Shown piece by piece: positions 1-7,927 of a stretch of DNA of 64,000 nt. Numbering within the stretch: position 1 is the stretch's first letter; the number at the start of each line of letters is the position of its first letter. Under the pieces are notes generated by a model that was not told the DNA's origin, made no database searches, and saw nothing but the letters and a program-made list of their open reading frames with translations. The translations under genes and the position numbers were made by a program. Source of the DNA: Polyangia bacterium (GTDB lineage Bacteria > Myxococcota_A > Polyangia > Fen-1088); contig DATATI010000083.1 in the NCBI GenBank assembly GCA_036268875.1, forward strand, positions 1 through 64,000, read 5' to 3'.

Positions 1-134
1 GCGTCATCCGACGCCTTGGTGATGCGAAAGCCTGAAGACAGTTTGGCCAGCGAGCTGTTCAGATCAGTCTCGCTGCTCATCAGGTTCTTCTGGGCTTCCA
101 GTGACGCTACGTTGGTTTTGATTGACATCGACAT
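1..134 (-). CDS. fliC: Flagellin, N-terminal fragment (runs off left edge)
   Basis: Only the first 44 codons are in the window; the rest lies to the left of base 1. The visible N-terminus (SIKTNVASLEAQKNL, then LNSSLAKLSSGFRITKASDDA split over the segment) is the classic conserved D0/D1 helix of flagellin, the filament subunit exported by the flagellar type III apparatus. The ATG at 134 is preceded by a strong GAGGAGA ribosome binding site about 8 bases upstream. A sigma-28-type promoter lies about 60 bases upstream. Flagellin in a genome with otherwise Myxococcota-like content suggests a flagellated deep-branching lineage. The family call is secure; which flagellin paralogue it is cannot be judged from this fragment. 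Confidence 0.9.
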   Translation of the reverse strand, partial: MSMSIKTNVASLEAQKNLMSSETDLNSSLAKLSSGFRITKASDD

Positions 135-191
135 GGGCGAAATCTCCTCGTGTGTTGTCGAGCGGCAATCACGTCGTCCGCCCTCAGAACG

Positions 192-218
192 TTGTCGGCA
201 CGCAAAAATTTTCCGTTA
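192..218 (-). promoter_or_regulatory. Sigma-28 (FliA) type promoter of flagellin
   Basis: On the minus strand TAACGGAA (218-211) is followed by exactly 11 bases and GCCGACAA (199-192). The sigma-28 consensus is TAAAGTTT-N11-GCCGATAA, so the -10 element matches 7 of 8 and the TAAnG core of the -35 is kept. The expected transcript would have a leader of roughly 50 bases before the flagellin ATG at 134. This fits late-class flagellar control. No transcript start is known, so the call rests on sequence match and on the gene downstream. Confidence 0.6.
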
Positions 219-329
219 AGAGCCGCCCATCCGTTTTCCAAATTCCGTACACGCGACGACAACGGGCCCTCGAAGGCACCGCCGTGTTGACGAAGATTCG
301 TCGCTGACGTATGGACCACGAATCACCGC

Positions 330-403
<74 letters not shown>

Positions 404-647
404 CTCCAACGTGAGGAAGTGTGAGCACTGGCGCACCTTCATGACCGCCGACGCACCGGCGCCATCCAACCCTCAAGCGCCGATCGCGGCCGACGATACC
501 TATAGATGGCTGACTGAAAGAGCGGCGTCGTCTGTTTCGGCCAGCCATTTCCCTCATGATCACGCCTCGACTTGACCGCGTTTGTTGTCTCCCCACCGGC
601 AGATGCCTTATCGTGGATAGGCGGAGGCCGTTGCCCGCAATCGATCC

Positions 648-1307
648 ATGTCGAGAGCGAACAAACGATGGCTGCTCATCGCCGGCGGCGCGGCCCTGGT
701 CGCCGCGATCGTCGTGGTGGTCGCGCGCCGCGCGCCGCCCGGTGGTCCTTCGCCCGGCGCTGTCGCCGACGATGATCGCCGTCGGTCGGCGCGCGCCGAC
801 TTTCCCGGCAACAACGGTGGCGGAGGCAACGGCAACAACGCCACCACCGGCAACGCCGGCAACGACGCCGCCGCCAACGCCGACATCCCGCCGGTCGCCA
901 AGCAGGTGGAGAACGTCATGGCCAATTGGCGAACCGGCATCCTGCTCAAAAACGCCGACGCCGTCGTCGCCGCCGACGGGATCTTCCGTCAAGAGCCGAA
1001 AAAATTCCGCGAGGCGCTCATGACCATGGCCGAGACCGACGGTGACGAACGCGTGCGCGCGTTTTCCACCCGCGTCCTGGGCAAGCTCATGGACCCGACG
1101 TGCGCGCCGTTGTTCACCCGCCTGCTGGACGACAAGAGCCAGTACGTGCGCATGAACGCTGCCTGGGGCCTGGGCGAGCTGGCCACCACGTCCGAGGGAC
1201 GTGCCGCGGCCAAACCGGCGTTGCACTCGCTGCGCCGCCTGGTCAAGCGCGAGACCGCCAAGGACACGCGCGAGGCGGCATCGCTGGCCGCCGGAAGATT
1301 GATGTGA
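648..1307 (+). CDS. Membrane-anchored HEAT-repeat protein
   Basis: 219 residues. An N-terminal basic stretch and a hydrophobic segment (about 8-26) form an uncleaved anchor or signal, followed by a Gly/Asn-rich low-complexity linker (about 45-85). The C-terminal half (about 110-219) holds HEAT-like helical pairs such as RVRAFSTRVLGKL and YVRMNAAWGLGEL, which usually serve as protein-protein contact surfaces. It lies 30 bases upstream of the small putative RiPP precursor, on the same strand and in the same frame, and may be transcribed with it. A role as scaffold or partner in that system is inference only. The 244 bases before it hold no gene that I can support. Confidence 0.8.
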   Translation: MSRANKRWLLIAGGAALVAAIVVVVARRAPPGGPSPGAVADDDRRRSARADFPGNNGGGGNGNNATTGNAGNDAAANADIPPVAKQVENVMANWRTGILLKNADAVVAADGIFRQEPKKFREALMTMAETDGDERVRAFSTRVLGKLMDPTCAPLFTRLLDDKSQYVRMNAAWGLGELATTSEGRAAAKPALHSLRRLVKRETAKDTREAASLAAGRLM

Positions 1308-1337
1308 CCTTCACTGACGACCCAGAAAGGATCGCCC

Positions 1338-1499
1338 GTGGCTGAAAAGAACACCCGCAAGCCGGGACAGCCGGCCAAGAAAAAAAAGTGGGAGAGCCCG
1401 CGCATCAAGAGCGGACACCTGTTCGAATCGAACAGCCTGGCCTGCGGCAAGAACGGGCCGCAGATCGAACAGTGCATGCAAAACCCCGTCATGTCCTGA
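1338..1499 (+). CDS. Putative RiPP precursor peptide (53 aa)
   Basis: A 53-residue peptide starting at GTG, with AAAGGA about 8 bases upstream. The N-terminal part is Lys-rich. Residues 18-26 read WESPRIKSG, which matches the shape of the YxxPxLxxxG motif that RRE (PqqD-like) domains bind in lasso peptide leaders. The segment after it reads LFESNSLACGKNG (28-40), then a Gln/Cys-containing tail ending in PVMS, so the last residue is Ser53. Cysteines are C36 and C46. The next gene starts 9 bases downstream and the three following genes encode a HprK-like/peptidase fusion, a PqqD protein and a radical SAM enzyme, the usual setting of a ribosomally made, modified peptide. Leader/core border and modification are unknown. 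The coding call is supported by the RBS, the motif and the context rather than by length. Confidence 0.75.
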   Translation: MAEKNTRKPGQPAKKKKWESPRIKSGHLFESNSLACGKNGPQIEQCMQNPVMS

Positions 1500-1508
1500 G
1501 CCGCCGCC

Positions 1509-2882
1509 ATGTCGCCCAAACGCGCCACCACCACCACCGAATTGCTGCTCTCCATTGGAGGCGTGGTCGGGCGCATCTCGCTGGGCTCGGCGCCGAGCGC
1601 GTTTCTGGACCAGATCGCCGCGCGCTATGACGCCTTTCGCTTACCGCCCGCCGACTGGGTCGATCGCGCCTTCGCCTTGCGCCTGACGTTCGTCCCGGCG
1701 GTGGCCAGCGGCCCCGCCGGCCGCACCGCCGAGCTCGCCGCCCAGCCGCTGACCATCAATGCCAGCGGGCGGGCGATCAAGGCCAGCCGCTGGGATTTCT
1801 CGTTCAAGCTGGCGCCTGAGACCTTTCGCAAGCGCGCGCGCTGGGCCGGCACGGCTCGCTGCGAGATGAATCCCTTCGCCCTGGATTCTTTGCTGCGCGT
1901 CTTGTGGTCGACGTTCCTGTCGCTGGAAGGCGGCGCCTTGATTCATTCCTGCGGCCTGCGCCAGGGCGACGGCGCGCTGGTCTTCCCCGGCGTCAGTGAG
2001 GCTGGCAAGACCACGCTGGCGCGCAAGATGGACGATCCTGACGACGTGCTCAGCGACGAGATGGTCGCCCTGCGCAAGGACGACGATGGCCAGTGGCGCG
2101 CCCACGGAACGCCGTTCTGGGGAGATTTTCAGCGCGGCGGCATCTCGCTGCGCAGCTGGCCGTTGCGGGGCGTGGGCTTTCTCAAGCAAGGCGACGCCGT
2201 CGGCGCCGCGCCCTTGACCTCGGCCGAGGCGACGCTGCGCCTGCTGGAATGCTTTGTCTGCTTTCAATCCGACGCCGAGACTGCGCGCCGCAACCTGGCC
2301 ATCGCCGCCGGCCTGTGTGAATCGACCCGCTGCTTTGAGGTGCAGTCGCGCAAAGAAACGCCGGCCGCCGAGATCATGCGGCGGGTGCTTCCCCACGCCG
2401 GCGCCAACCAGGCGCGGCGATCCAAGCCGCAGACCACCCGCGAGATGATCTCCGAGTTCCGATCGTTCCTGAAAAAGAACAAGACCTACGCCTTCAAACC
2501 GCAGGGCGGCAGCATGCGGCCCTGGCTGAAGGCTGGCGATTCGCTGTTCATCCAATCAGCCGGCGAAAGCGAGATCGGCGCCGGCGATATCCTGCTTTAT
2601 TGGAGCCCGGGCGAAAATCCCGACGACGACAACCTGACCTGCCACCGCATGGTCGGCCGCTTGCCGGCGCTGGGCGGAGCGGCCGCCCGCATCGTCACCA
2701 AGGGCGATGCCGTCAGCAGCATCGAGCACTTCGAAAACGGCCGGCAATCTGAAATCCTGGGCAAGGTGTCGGCGGTGGCGCGCGATGGAAAAACCTGGCC
2801 GATGCCTGGGCGCGTGGGCAGCCTGGCCCGGCTGTTCGGCTCGCTGGTGGCGATGCCGATCCTGAAAATGGCGGGGCGATGA
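1509..2882 (+). CDS. HprK-like kinase fused to S26-type signal peptidase
   Basis: 457 residues with two domains. Residues about 110-295 resemble the HPr kinase-related proteins found in peptide-modification loci: P-loop GVSEAGKT (161-168), acidic LSDE (181-184) and HGTPFWG (199-205). Residues about 312-435 are an S24/S26 peptidase-like domain: GGSMRPWLKAGD with the likely nucleophile Ser335, and TKGD with the likely general base Lys398. No obvious transmembrane helix frames the peptidase part. The fusion suggests that one protein both phosphorylates (or binds nucleotide) and cleaves the precursor encoded just upstream; this is inference. Known relatives: PadeK-type HprK homologues phosphorylate the C-terminal Ser of paeninodin, and HprK-related kinases occur with PqqD in other predicted peptide systems. 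Its stop overlaps the pqqD-like start (ATGA), so the two are coupled. Confidence 0.85.
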   Translation: MSPKRATTTTELLLSIGGVVGRISLGSAPSAFLDQIAARYDAFRLPPADWVDRAFALRLTFVPAVASGPAGRTAELAAQPLTINASGRAIKASRWDFSFKLAPETFRKRARWAGTARCEMNPFALDSLLRVLWSTFLSLEGGALIHSCGLRQGDGALVFPGVSEAGKTTLARKMDDPDDVLSDEMVALRKDDDGQWRAHGTPFWGDFQRGGISLRSWPLRGVGFLKQGDAVGAAPLTSAEATLRLLECFVCFQSDAETARRNLAIAAGLCESTRCFEVQSRKETPAAEIMRRVLPHAGANQARRSKPQTTREMISEFRSFLKKNKTYAFKPQGGSMRPWLKAGDSLFIQSAGESEIGAGDILLYWSPGENPDDDNLTCHRMVGRLPALGGAAARIVTKGDAVSSIEHFENGRQSEILGKVSAVARDGKTWPMPGRVGSLARLFGSLVAMPILKMAGR

Positions 2883-3184
2883 CGACGACCTTCGACGACA
2901 GCAGCTTGTGGCGGCGCGATCCGGCGTTACCCTTTCAAGCGATGGACGAAGAGATCATCGTCGTCGATCCCGGCACCCGGCAGGTGCACCTGCTGAACGC
3001 CACCGCGGCCCGCATCTGGACCTTGCTGGCCAGCGCCCAGTCGTTGCCGGCGCTGGTGGCGGCGCTGGAAGAAGAGTTCGAAGCCCCCACGCCCGCCTTG
3101 CGTTCCGAGATCGAGGCGTTTCTTACCGAGATGAGCGAAAAGCGTCTGTGCGTTGCGCAGCCGCCGGCGCTGTCGGAGCGCTGA
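2879..3184 (+). CDS. PqqD-family RiPP recognition element
   Basis: 101 residues of the PqqD fold (winged-helix RRE) that binds leader peptides and delivers them to radical SAM or other enzymes. The diagnostic core is visible: EIIVVDPGTRQVHLLNATA, then ARIWTLL, and a C-terminal helical half with a run of Glu. The start codon overlaps the stop of the kinase/peptidase gene by 4 bases, and the radical SAM gene begins 2 bases after its stop. It is therefore in a tight operon and is the likely partner that holds the WxxPxIxxG leader of the 53-residue peptide. Confidence 0.88.
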   Translation: MTTTFDDSSLWRRDPALPFQAMDEEIIVVDPGTRQVHLLNATAARIWTLLASAQSLPALVAALEEEFEAPTPALRSEIEAFLTEMSEKRLCVAQPPALSER

Positions 3185-3186
3185 CG

Positions 3187-4377
3187 ATGAGCGCCGACCA
3201 GCGCAACATTCCGCCGAACGGCGGCTGCCGCGACGACGAATTTGTCGGCGTCGCCGACGGCCATCAACTGATCGGCCAGGTGCAGTCGTGGGCGTATGCC
3301 AACGTGGTCCCGCTGAACGCCAGCATCGAGACCACCCTTCGTTGCAACATCCGCTGCCAGCACTGTTACAACTTTGACCGCGACACAAAAAAAGATCCCT
3401 GCGCCGCTGACTCCGAACCAGAGCTGTCCGCCGACGAGATATTGAAATTGATGACCGACCTGCGCGCCGCCGGTTGTCTGTTCCTGTCGTTGACCGGCGG
3501 CGAGGTGCTGATGCACCCACAGCTGTTTTCGTTTCTTGACCACGCCGGCGCGCTGAACCTGACCGTGCAGCTGCTGAGCAATGGAACGCTGCTGCGGCCA
3601 GGAATGGCCAAGCGCCTCAGCGGCTATCCCAACTTGCTGGGCGTCAGCGTCAGCATCTACGGCGCCACGCCCGCCGTGCACGACGGCATCACCCAGGTGG
3701 CCGGGTCGTGGCGCCGGACCTGGGAAGGCGCCGAGCGGCTGCGCGCGCTGGGGGTGGCGGTGCGAATGAAATTGATCGTCATGCGCGGCAACGCCCACGA
3801 AGCGGCCGCCATGCGCGCCGCCGCCACCGAGCGCGGCTTCGCCTATCTGATGGACCTCACCATCACCGCCCGCCACGACGGCGACGCCAGCAGCCTGGGC
3901 ACGCGCGTGACGTTGGAACAACTGGAAGACCTGTACCGGGGGCCGCTGCGCGATCTGGCGGTCAAAGGTGCGCGCCCCGTGACCGAGGAGAGCTTCCCGT
4001 GCAATTGCGCGCGCGGCAACGTGGCCATCTCGGCGCGCGGCGACGTCTTCCCGTGCGTGTCGGTGCCGATGGCGGCCGGCAACATCCGTCGGCAGCCGTT
4101 CGCCGACATTTGGGCTCATTCGCCGGTGTTCCAGCGCATCCGCGGCTTGCGCATCACCGACTATGAGCAGTGCGCGCCCTGCCCACACCAGGCGCACTGC
4201 GGGCGCGATCGCGGCGCCGCCTTCAACGCCAGCGGCAGCTACACCGGCGTCGATCCCTTCGTCTGCGCCACCGCCGAGCTGGCCCACGCGCTGGCCGACG
4301 AGACGCAGGCGGCGATGGTCGACGCAGCGAACGAAGAGCAAGCACCGGCACCGGTCCGTCTGCGCGTCGCGCGCTAG
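3187..4377 (+). CDS. Radical SAM/SPASM peptide-modifying enzyme
   Basis: 396 residues. The radical SAM 4Fe-4S motif is CNIRCQHC (C53, C57, C60), followed by a TIM-barrel core with LTGGEVLMHP. Near residues 275-345 there is a SPASM-like cysteine set (FPCNC, FPCVSV, QCAPCPHQAHC) for auxiliary Fe-S clusters, as in enzymes that form carbon-carbon or thioether links in peptides. The reading frame is open further upstream, but the ATG at 3187 directly follows the PqqD stop and gives the right N-terminus. Its tail is short and Ala/Glu-rich. It is the last gene of the cassette; the next gene is convergent, 3 bases away. Confidence 0.9.
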   Translation: MSADQRNIPPNGGCRDDEFVGVADGHQLIGQVQSWAYANVVPLNASIETTLRCNIRCQHCYNFDRDTKKDPCAADSEPELSADEILKLMTDLRAAGCLFLSLTGGEVLMHPQLFSFLDHAGALNLTVQLLSNGTLLRPGMAKRLSGYPNLLGVSVSIYGATPAVHDGITQVAGSWRRTWEGAERLRALGVAVRMKLIVMRGNAHEAAAMRAAATERGFAYLMDLTITARHDGDASSLGTRVTLEQLEDLYRGPLRDLAVKGARPVTEESFPCNCARGNVAISARGDVFPCVSVPMAAGNIRRQPFADIWAHSPVFQRIRGLRITDYEQCAPCPHQAHCGRDRGAAFNASGSYTGVDPFVCATAELAHALADETQAAMVDAANEEQAPAPVRLRVAR

Positions 4378-4380
4378 TCG

Positions 4381-6165
4381 TTACGGGCGGCCGGCCGCCA
4401 CGGCGGCGGCCCAGGTCGTGACCTGCGCGCGCAGCACGGTCAGACTGACCGCGCCGCTGCCCAGCACAACGTCGTGAAACGCGCGTAGATCGAAACGCGT
4501 TCTCAGCCGCGTTCGCGCCTCGTCGCGCAGGCGCAGGATCTCGCGCTGGCCAATCTTGTAGGCGACCGCCTGCGCCGGCCATCCGATATAGCGATCGATC
4601 TCGTTGACGATGTTGTTGTCGGCCAGCAGCGTGTTGTCGCGCAGGTACTGAATGGCCCGCTCGCGGCTCCAGCCGAAGGCGTGCATTCCGGTGTCGACCA
4701 CCAGGCGGCTGGCCCGCCAGGCATCGAAGCTGAGCATTCCCAGACGCGCCAGCGGGCTGCTGTAAAGTCCCAGCTCGTCGGACAGGCGCTCGGCGTAAAG
4801 ACCCCAGCCTTCGACGAAGGCGGTGACGCCCAGGTGCTGCCGAAACGTCGGCACGTCCGGCAGCTCTTGCGCCAGGGCGATCTGGATGTGGTGGCCGGGG
4901 ATCGATTCGTGAAAGGCCAGCACCTCGGCTTCAAAGCGCGGGCGCGTCGCCGGCTCGAAGGTGTTCACGTAATACGTGCCCGGCCGCGTGCCGTCGGTGG
5001 CGGCCGGTTGGTAATAAGCGATGGTGCTGTCGCGTTCTTCGTAGCCTTCGATGCGCTTGACCACACAGGGCGTGCGTGGCCGGCGGCTAAGAAATTTCGG
5101 CTCGGCGGCGGCGGCGCGGCCCAGGGCGGCGCGCGCCGTCTCCTCGATCTCGGCGCGGGTGGAAAAGTGCAACGCGGGATCGTCGCGCAGCCGGCGCTGG
5201 ATGGTGGCGAAGTCGGTGGTGCCCAGCACCGTGCCGCCCAGACGTTCGGTCTCGGCGCGAATGCGCGCCACCTCGGCCAGGCCGAACTGGTGAATCTCTT
5301 CCGGTGTCAGGTCCAGCGAAGTGTGCACCTTGATCAAGCGGCGATAACAGGCGGGCCCGTCGGCTATGTTCAAGAGACCGACGTGGGCCTGGTCGCGCGC
5401 ATGCGGCAGGATCTCGTCGTGAATCACCGCCCGGTAACGAGCGAAGGCCGGTCGAATGCGGCTGGCGATGGCGTCGTCGATCCCGACCACGAACGCCGTG
5501 CCGGCCGGCGCTGGCCAGTCGCCGTGCGCCTGCGCCGCCGGCGCGCGCAGGACCCACGAAGCATCCGGCTGCGCCAACAGATCATCCAGCTGCTTCAGCG
5601 TCCGCACGACGTCGTCGCGCGCCGCCACCTTTCCAGTGCCCAGCGCCCGGCGCAGGTTGGCGATCTTTTGATCGACCGCCGGACCCATGGCGCGCCAGCG
5701 CGCCACCAGCGCAGTCCCTTGCGCGACGGTGGAGACCGGTTGCAGCTCGGCCAGGCGCAGATACTCCACCTGCGGTCCTTCGCGCGGATCCACCGACCAT
5801 TCGTCCAGGTTGCATTGGTCGCGCGCCAGATCGTCGTCCAGCTGACCGAGGAGCAACGCCTGGGTAGTGCGATCGGCGGCTGACAACCCCGCGATGTTCA
5901 GACTCGCCACGCGCGACCGCAGCGCGCGCAGCCGCGACACTTCGGCGTCCAGCGCCGCCGGCGATTCATCGGGCAAGCGGTCGTCGAAGCGCCGGTCGCC
6001 GATCAAGGTGGCTTCGACCGGATCGGCCAGCATGCGCTGTTCCCAGTATTCGCCGGCCAACGCCGCCAGCGCCGACGCGACCGGGTTGGCCGCCGGTGTC
6101 GCGCCACCACCCGTCGCCCACCCGGTCTTACAACCGACGCCGGCCATCAAGCAAACGCCGATCAA
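4381..6165 (-). CDS. DUF885 family exported hydrolase
   Basis: About 594 residues if started at TTG 6165, which overlaps the msrQ stop, or 588 from ATG 6147; neither start has a clear Shine-Dalgarno. The N-terminus (GVCLMAGVGC) looks like a short, poor lipoprotein signal. The family is defined by a zinc-peptidase-like HESIPGHH motif, seen here about 410 residues in, followed by FVEGWGLYAE and a C-terminal helical region. Members are helical, probably metal-dependent hydrolases/peptidases of unknown substrate. It follows msrPQ on the same strand and may share their transcript, but no functional link is evident. Confidence 0.85.
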   Translation of the reverse strand: MIGVCLMAGVGCKTGWATGGGATPAANPVASALAALAGEYWEQRMLADPVEATLIGDRRFDDRLPDESPAALDAEVSRLRALRSRVASLNIAGLSAADRTTQALLLGQLDDDLARDQCNLDEWSVDPREGPQVEYLRLAELQPVSTVAQGTALVARWRAMGPAVDQKIANLRRALGTGKVAARDDVVRTLKQLDDLLAQPDASWVLRAPAAQAHGDWPAPAGTAFVVGIDDAIASRIRPAFARYRAVIHDEILPHARDQAHVGLLNIADGPACYRRLIKVHTSLDLTPEEIHQFGLAEVARIRAETERLGGTVLGTTDFATIQRRLRDDPALHFSTRAEIEETARAALGRAAAAEPKFLSRRPRTPCVVKRIEGYEERDSTIAYYQPAATDGTRPGTYYVNTFEPATRPRFEAEVLAFHESIPGHHIQIALAQELPDVPTFRQHLGVTAFVEGWGLYAERLSDELGLYSSPLARLGMLSFDAWRASRLVVDTGMHAFGWSRERAIQYLRDNTLLADNNIVNEIDRYIGWPAQAVAYKIGQREILRLRDEARTRLRTRFDLRAFHDVVLGSGAVSLTVLRAQVTTWAAAVAAGRP

Positions 6166-6791
6166 GAACCAACAGCGGCCGCCGGGCCGCCGGCCGGGCG
6201 CGCCGGCCGCAGCCAATCGACCACCCGCACCAGCAGCAGCACGGCCAGCACGAAGGCGAAGATCAGCGGCTGGCGCAGATCCGATTTCACGCGCCAGACG
6301 AAATGGATGACGCCCAGGATGGCCGCCAAGTAGGCCAGCCGGTGCAGGCGTTTCCAGCGCGGAAAACCCAGCCGCTTGACCATCTTGTTGGTCGACGTCA
6401 CCGCCAGCGGAATCAGCAACAGGAAGGCGGCGAAGCCGATGGTCGTGAACTTGCGTTTGACGATGTCTTTCCATATCTCCCCGAAGTCGAAAGATTGGTC
6501 GACAGCGATGTACATCGAAAAGTGCAGCGTGGCGTAGAGAAACGCCTCCAGACCCAGCAGCCGACGCAGGCGCAGCGGCCAGTTCCACCCGCTGACGATC
6601 TTGATCGGCGTGGAGGCCAGCGACGCCAGCAAGAGCACCAGCGCCCAGAAACCAAGCTGGTTCAGCGCCTCGGCGATGGGATTGGCGCCCAAGGCGTCTT
6701 GGCTGAACCGCCAGCCCAGCCGCAAAAGCGGCAGCAAACCCAGCGCGCCGACCGCCGCTTTTCCCAGTCTTTGCTGAAGAGGCCGCGCCAC
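6162..6791 (-). CDS. msrQ: MsrQ heme-binding membrane subunit
   Basis: 209 residues from GTG 6791 with about five to six hydrophobic helices. Conserved heme-ligand histidines are visible in TLHFSMY and RLHRLAYLAAILGVIHF, and the PIKIVSGW segment after the first helices is typical. MsrQ is the b-type heme quinol oxidase that feeds electrons to the periplasmic molybdoenzyme MsrP for repair of methionine sulfoxide in envelope proteins. The gene begins 26 bases after msrP, and its stop overlaps the start of the DUF885 gene. Confidence 0.9.
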   Translation of the reverse strand: MARPLQQRLGKAAVGALGLLPLLRLGWRFSQDALGANPIAEALNQLGFWALVLLLASLASTPIKIVSGWNWPLRLRRLLGLEAFLYATLHFSMYIAVDQSFDFGEIWKDIVKRKFTTIGFAAFLLLIPLAVTSTNKMVKRLGFPRWKRLHRLAYLAAILGVIHFVWRVKSDLRQPLIFAFVLAVLLLVRVVDWLRPARPAGGPAAAVGS

Positions 6792-6817
6792 GCCGCTGAT
6801 CGTCCGCTGGGCGGGGC

Positions 6818-7798
6818 CTAGAAGTTCTTCGCCAGATCCATGCCGGCGTAAAGGCTGGCCACCTGATCGCCGTAACCATTGAACGGCAACGTCTTGCGGC
6901 GGCTGAGCTCGCCGATGCGCCGTTCCTTCGACTGGCTCCAGCGCGGGTGATCGACGGATGGGTTCACGTTGGAATAGAAACCGTATTCGCCGGACGCGTA
7001 CTGATTCCACGACGTCGGCGGCTGTTTTTCCACCAGGCGCACCTTGACGATCGACTTGATGCTCTTGAAGCCGTACTTCCACGGAACCACCAGCCGCACC
7101 GGGGCGCCGTTCTGGTTGGGCAGCACCTGACCGTAAAGCCCGACGGCCAGGATGGTCAGCGGGTTCATCGCCTCGTCGATGCGCAGGCCTTCGACGTACG
7201 GCCAGTCCAGCACGCTGGTGCGTTGACCAGGCATTTGATCGGGCGCCAGCAGCGTGGTGAAGGCGACGTACTTCGCGCGCGACGTCGGCTGCAGCTTTTG
7301 CAGCAGCGGGCCCAGCGGAAACCCGATCCACGGGATGACCATCGACCAGGCCTCGACGCAGCGAAGACGGTAGATGCGTTCCTCCAGCGGGTTTTGTTTG
7401 ATCAGCGAATCGATGTCGATCGTCTGCGGTTTGGCGATCTCGCCTTCAAAGGACACCGACCACGGTCGCGTGCGCAGCGTATGGGCGTTCTGGGCCGGGT
7501 CGGACTTGTCGGTGCCGAACTCGTAAAAATTGTTGTATCCGCTGACGTCCTTCAGCGGCGTCTTCGGCTCGTCGACGGTGATGGCGTTCTTTTTGTAGTC
7601 GGGCAGCGCGATCGGCGGGCCGGACGGCGCGGCGGCCGGCGGGGGGGGCGCGCTTGCTTCCGACTTGCAACCCGCCAGGCCGACCGTCAGGCCGGCAGCG
7701 GCCGCGGCGCCGGTTGCCAAGAAGTCGCGCCGCCGCAGATAAAGGCCGTGGCTGGTGATCTCGGCGCTTCGAATGTCCGCAGGTCGTTTGATCAGCAC
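6818..7798 (-). CDS. msrP: MsrP protein-methionine-sulfoxide reductase, catalytic subunit
   Basis: 326 residues. The start GTG 7798 is chosen because GGAAGGA lies 8 bases upstream and the N-terminus [13 protein letters not shown] matches the family; the frame is open further upstream. A Tat signal ([15 protein letters not shown]) directs export of the folded enzyme. [12 protein letters not shown] carries the cysteine that ligates the molybdopterin molybdenum. MsrP reduces methionine sulfoxide in periplasmic proteins using electrons from MsrQ, encoded next. A Cys (AGC) at the end of the signal is unusual but the Tat motif is clear. Confidence 0.93.
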   Translation of the reverse strand: MLIKRPADIRSAEITSHGLYLRRRDFLATGAAAAAGLTVGLAGCKSEASAPPPPAAAPSGPPIALPDYKKNAITVDEPKTPLKDVSGYNNFYEFGTDKSDPAQNAHTLRTRPWSVSFEGEIAKPQTIDIDSLIKQNPLEERIYRLRCVEAWSMVIPWIGFPLGPLLQKLQPTSRAKYVAFTTLLAPDQMPGQRTSVLDWPYVEGLRIDEAMNPLTILAVGLYGQVLPNQNGAPVRLVVPWKYGFKSIKSIVKVRLVEKQPPTSWNQYASGEYGFYSNVNPSVDHPRWSQSKERRIGELSRRKTLPFNGYGDQVASLYAGMDLAKNF

Positions 7799-7927
7799 GT
7801 ACCGCTTCCTTCCGCAGATTCCATACGTCGCTTCAGGCAAAGGTTACGCCCAAAATACGGGCCCGCACAGCATCGCCCGCACACATTCTTTGGCGGCCGG
7901 GGAACCCGCGTGCGCATACTCGGGAAG

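Noticed and set aside
135-329. Sigma-54 promoter for flagellin
   Set aside because: The best GG/GC pair has 11 instead of 10 bases between the dinucleotides, while a near-consensus sigma-28 site is present in the same region.
2908-3186. Radical SAM gene starting 93 codons earlier
   Set aside because: The longer frame overlaps the whole PqqD gene and its translation is Arg/Gly-rich shadow sequence; ATG 3187 gives the proper start.
1338-4377. Lasso peptide biosynthesis cluster
   Set aside because: The leader-like WxxPxIxxG motif and the PqqD protein would fit, but there is no asparagine-synthetase-like cyclase and no transglutaminase-like B2 protease in reach, while a radical SAM enzyme is present.
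6166-6879. N-terminal extension of the DUF885 protein across msrQ
   Set aside because: The frame is open through this stretch, but the translation is not protein-like and the msrQ gene with conserved heme histidines occupies the same DNA in another frame.
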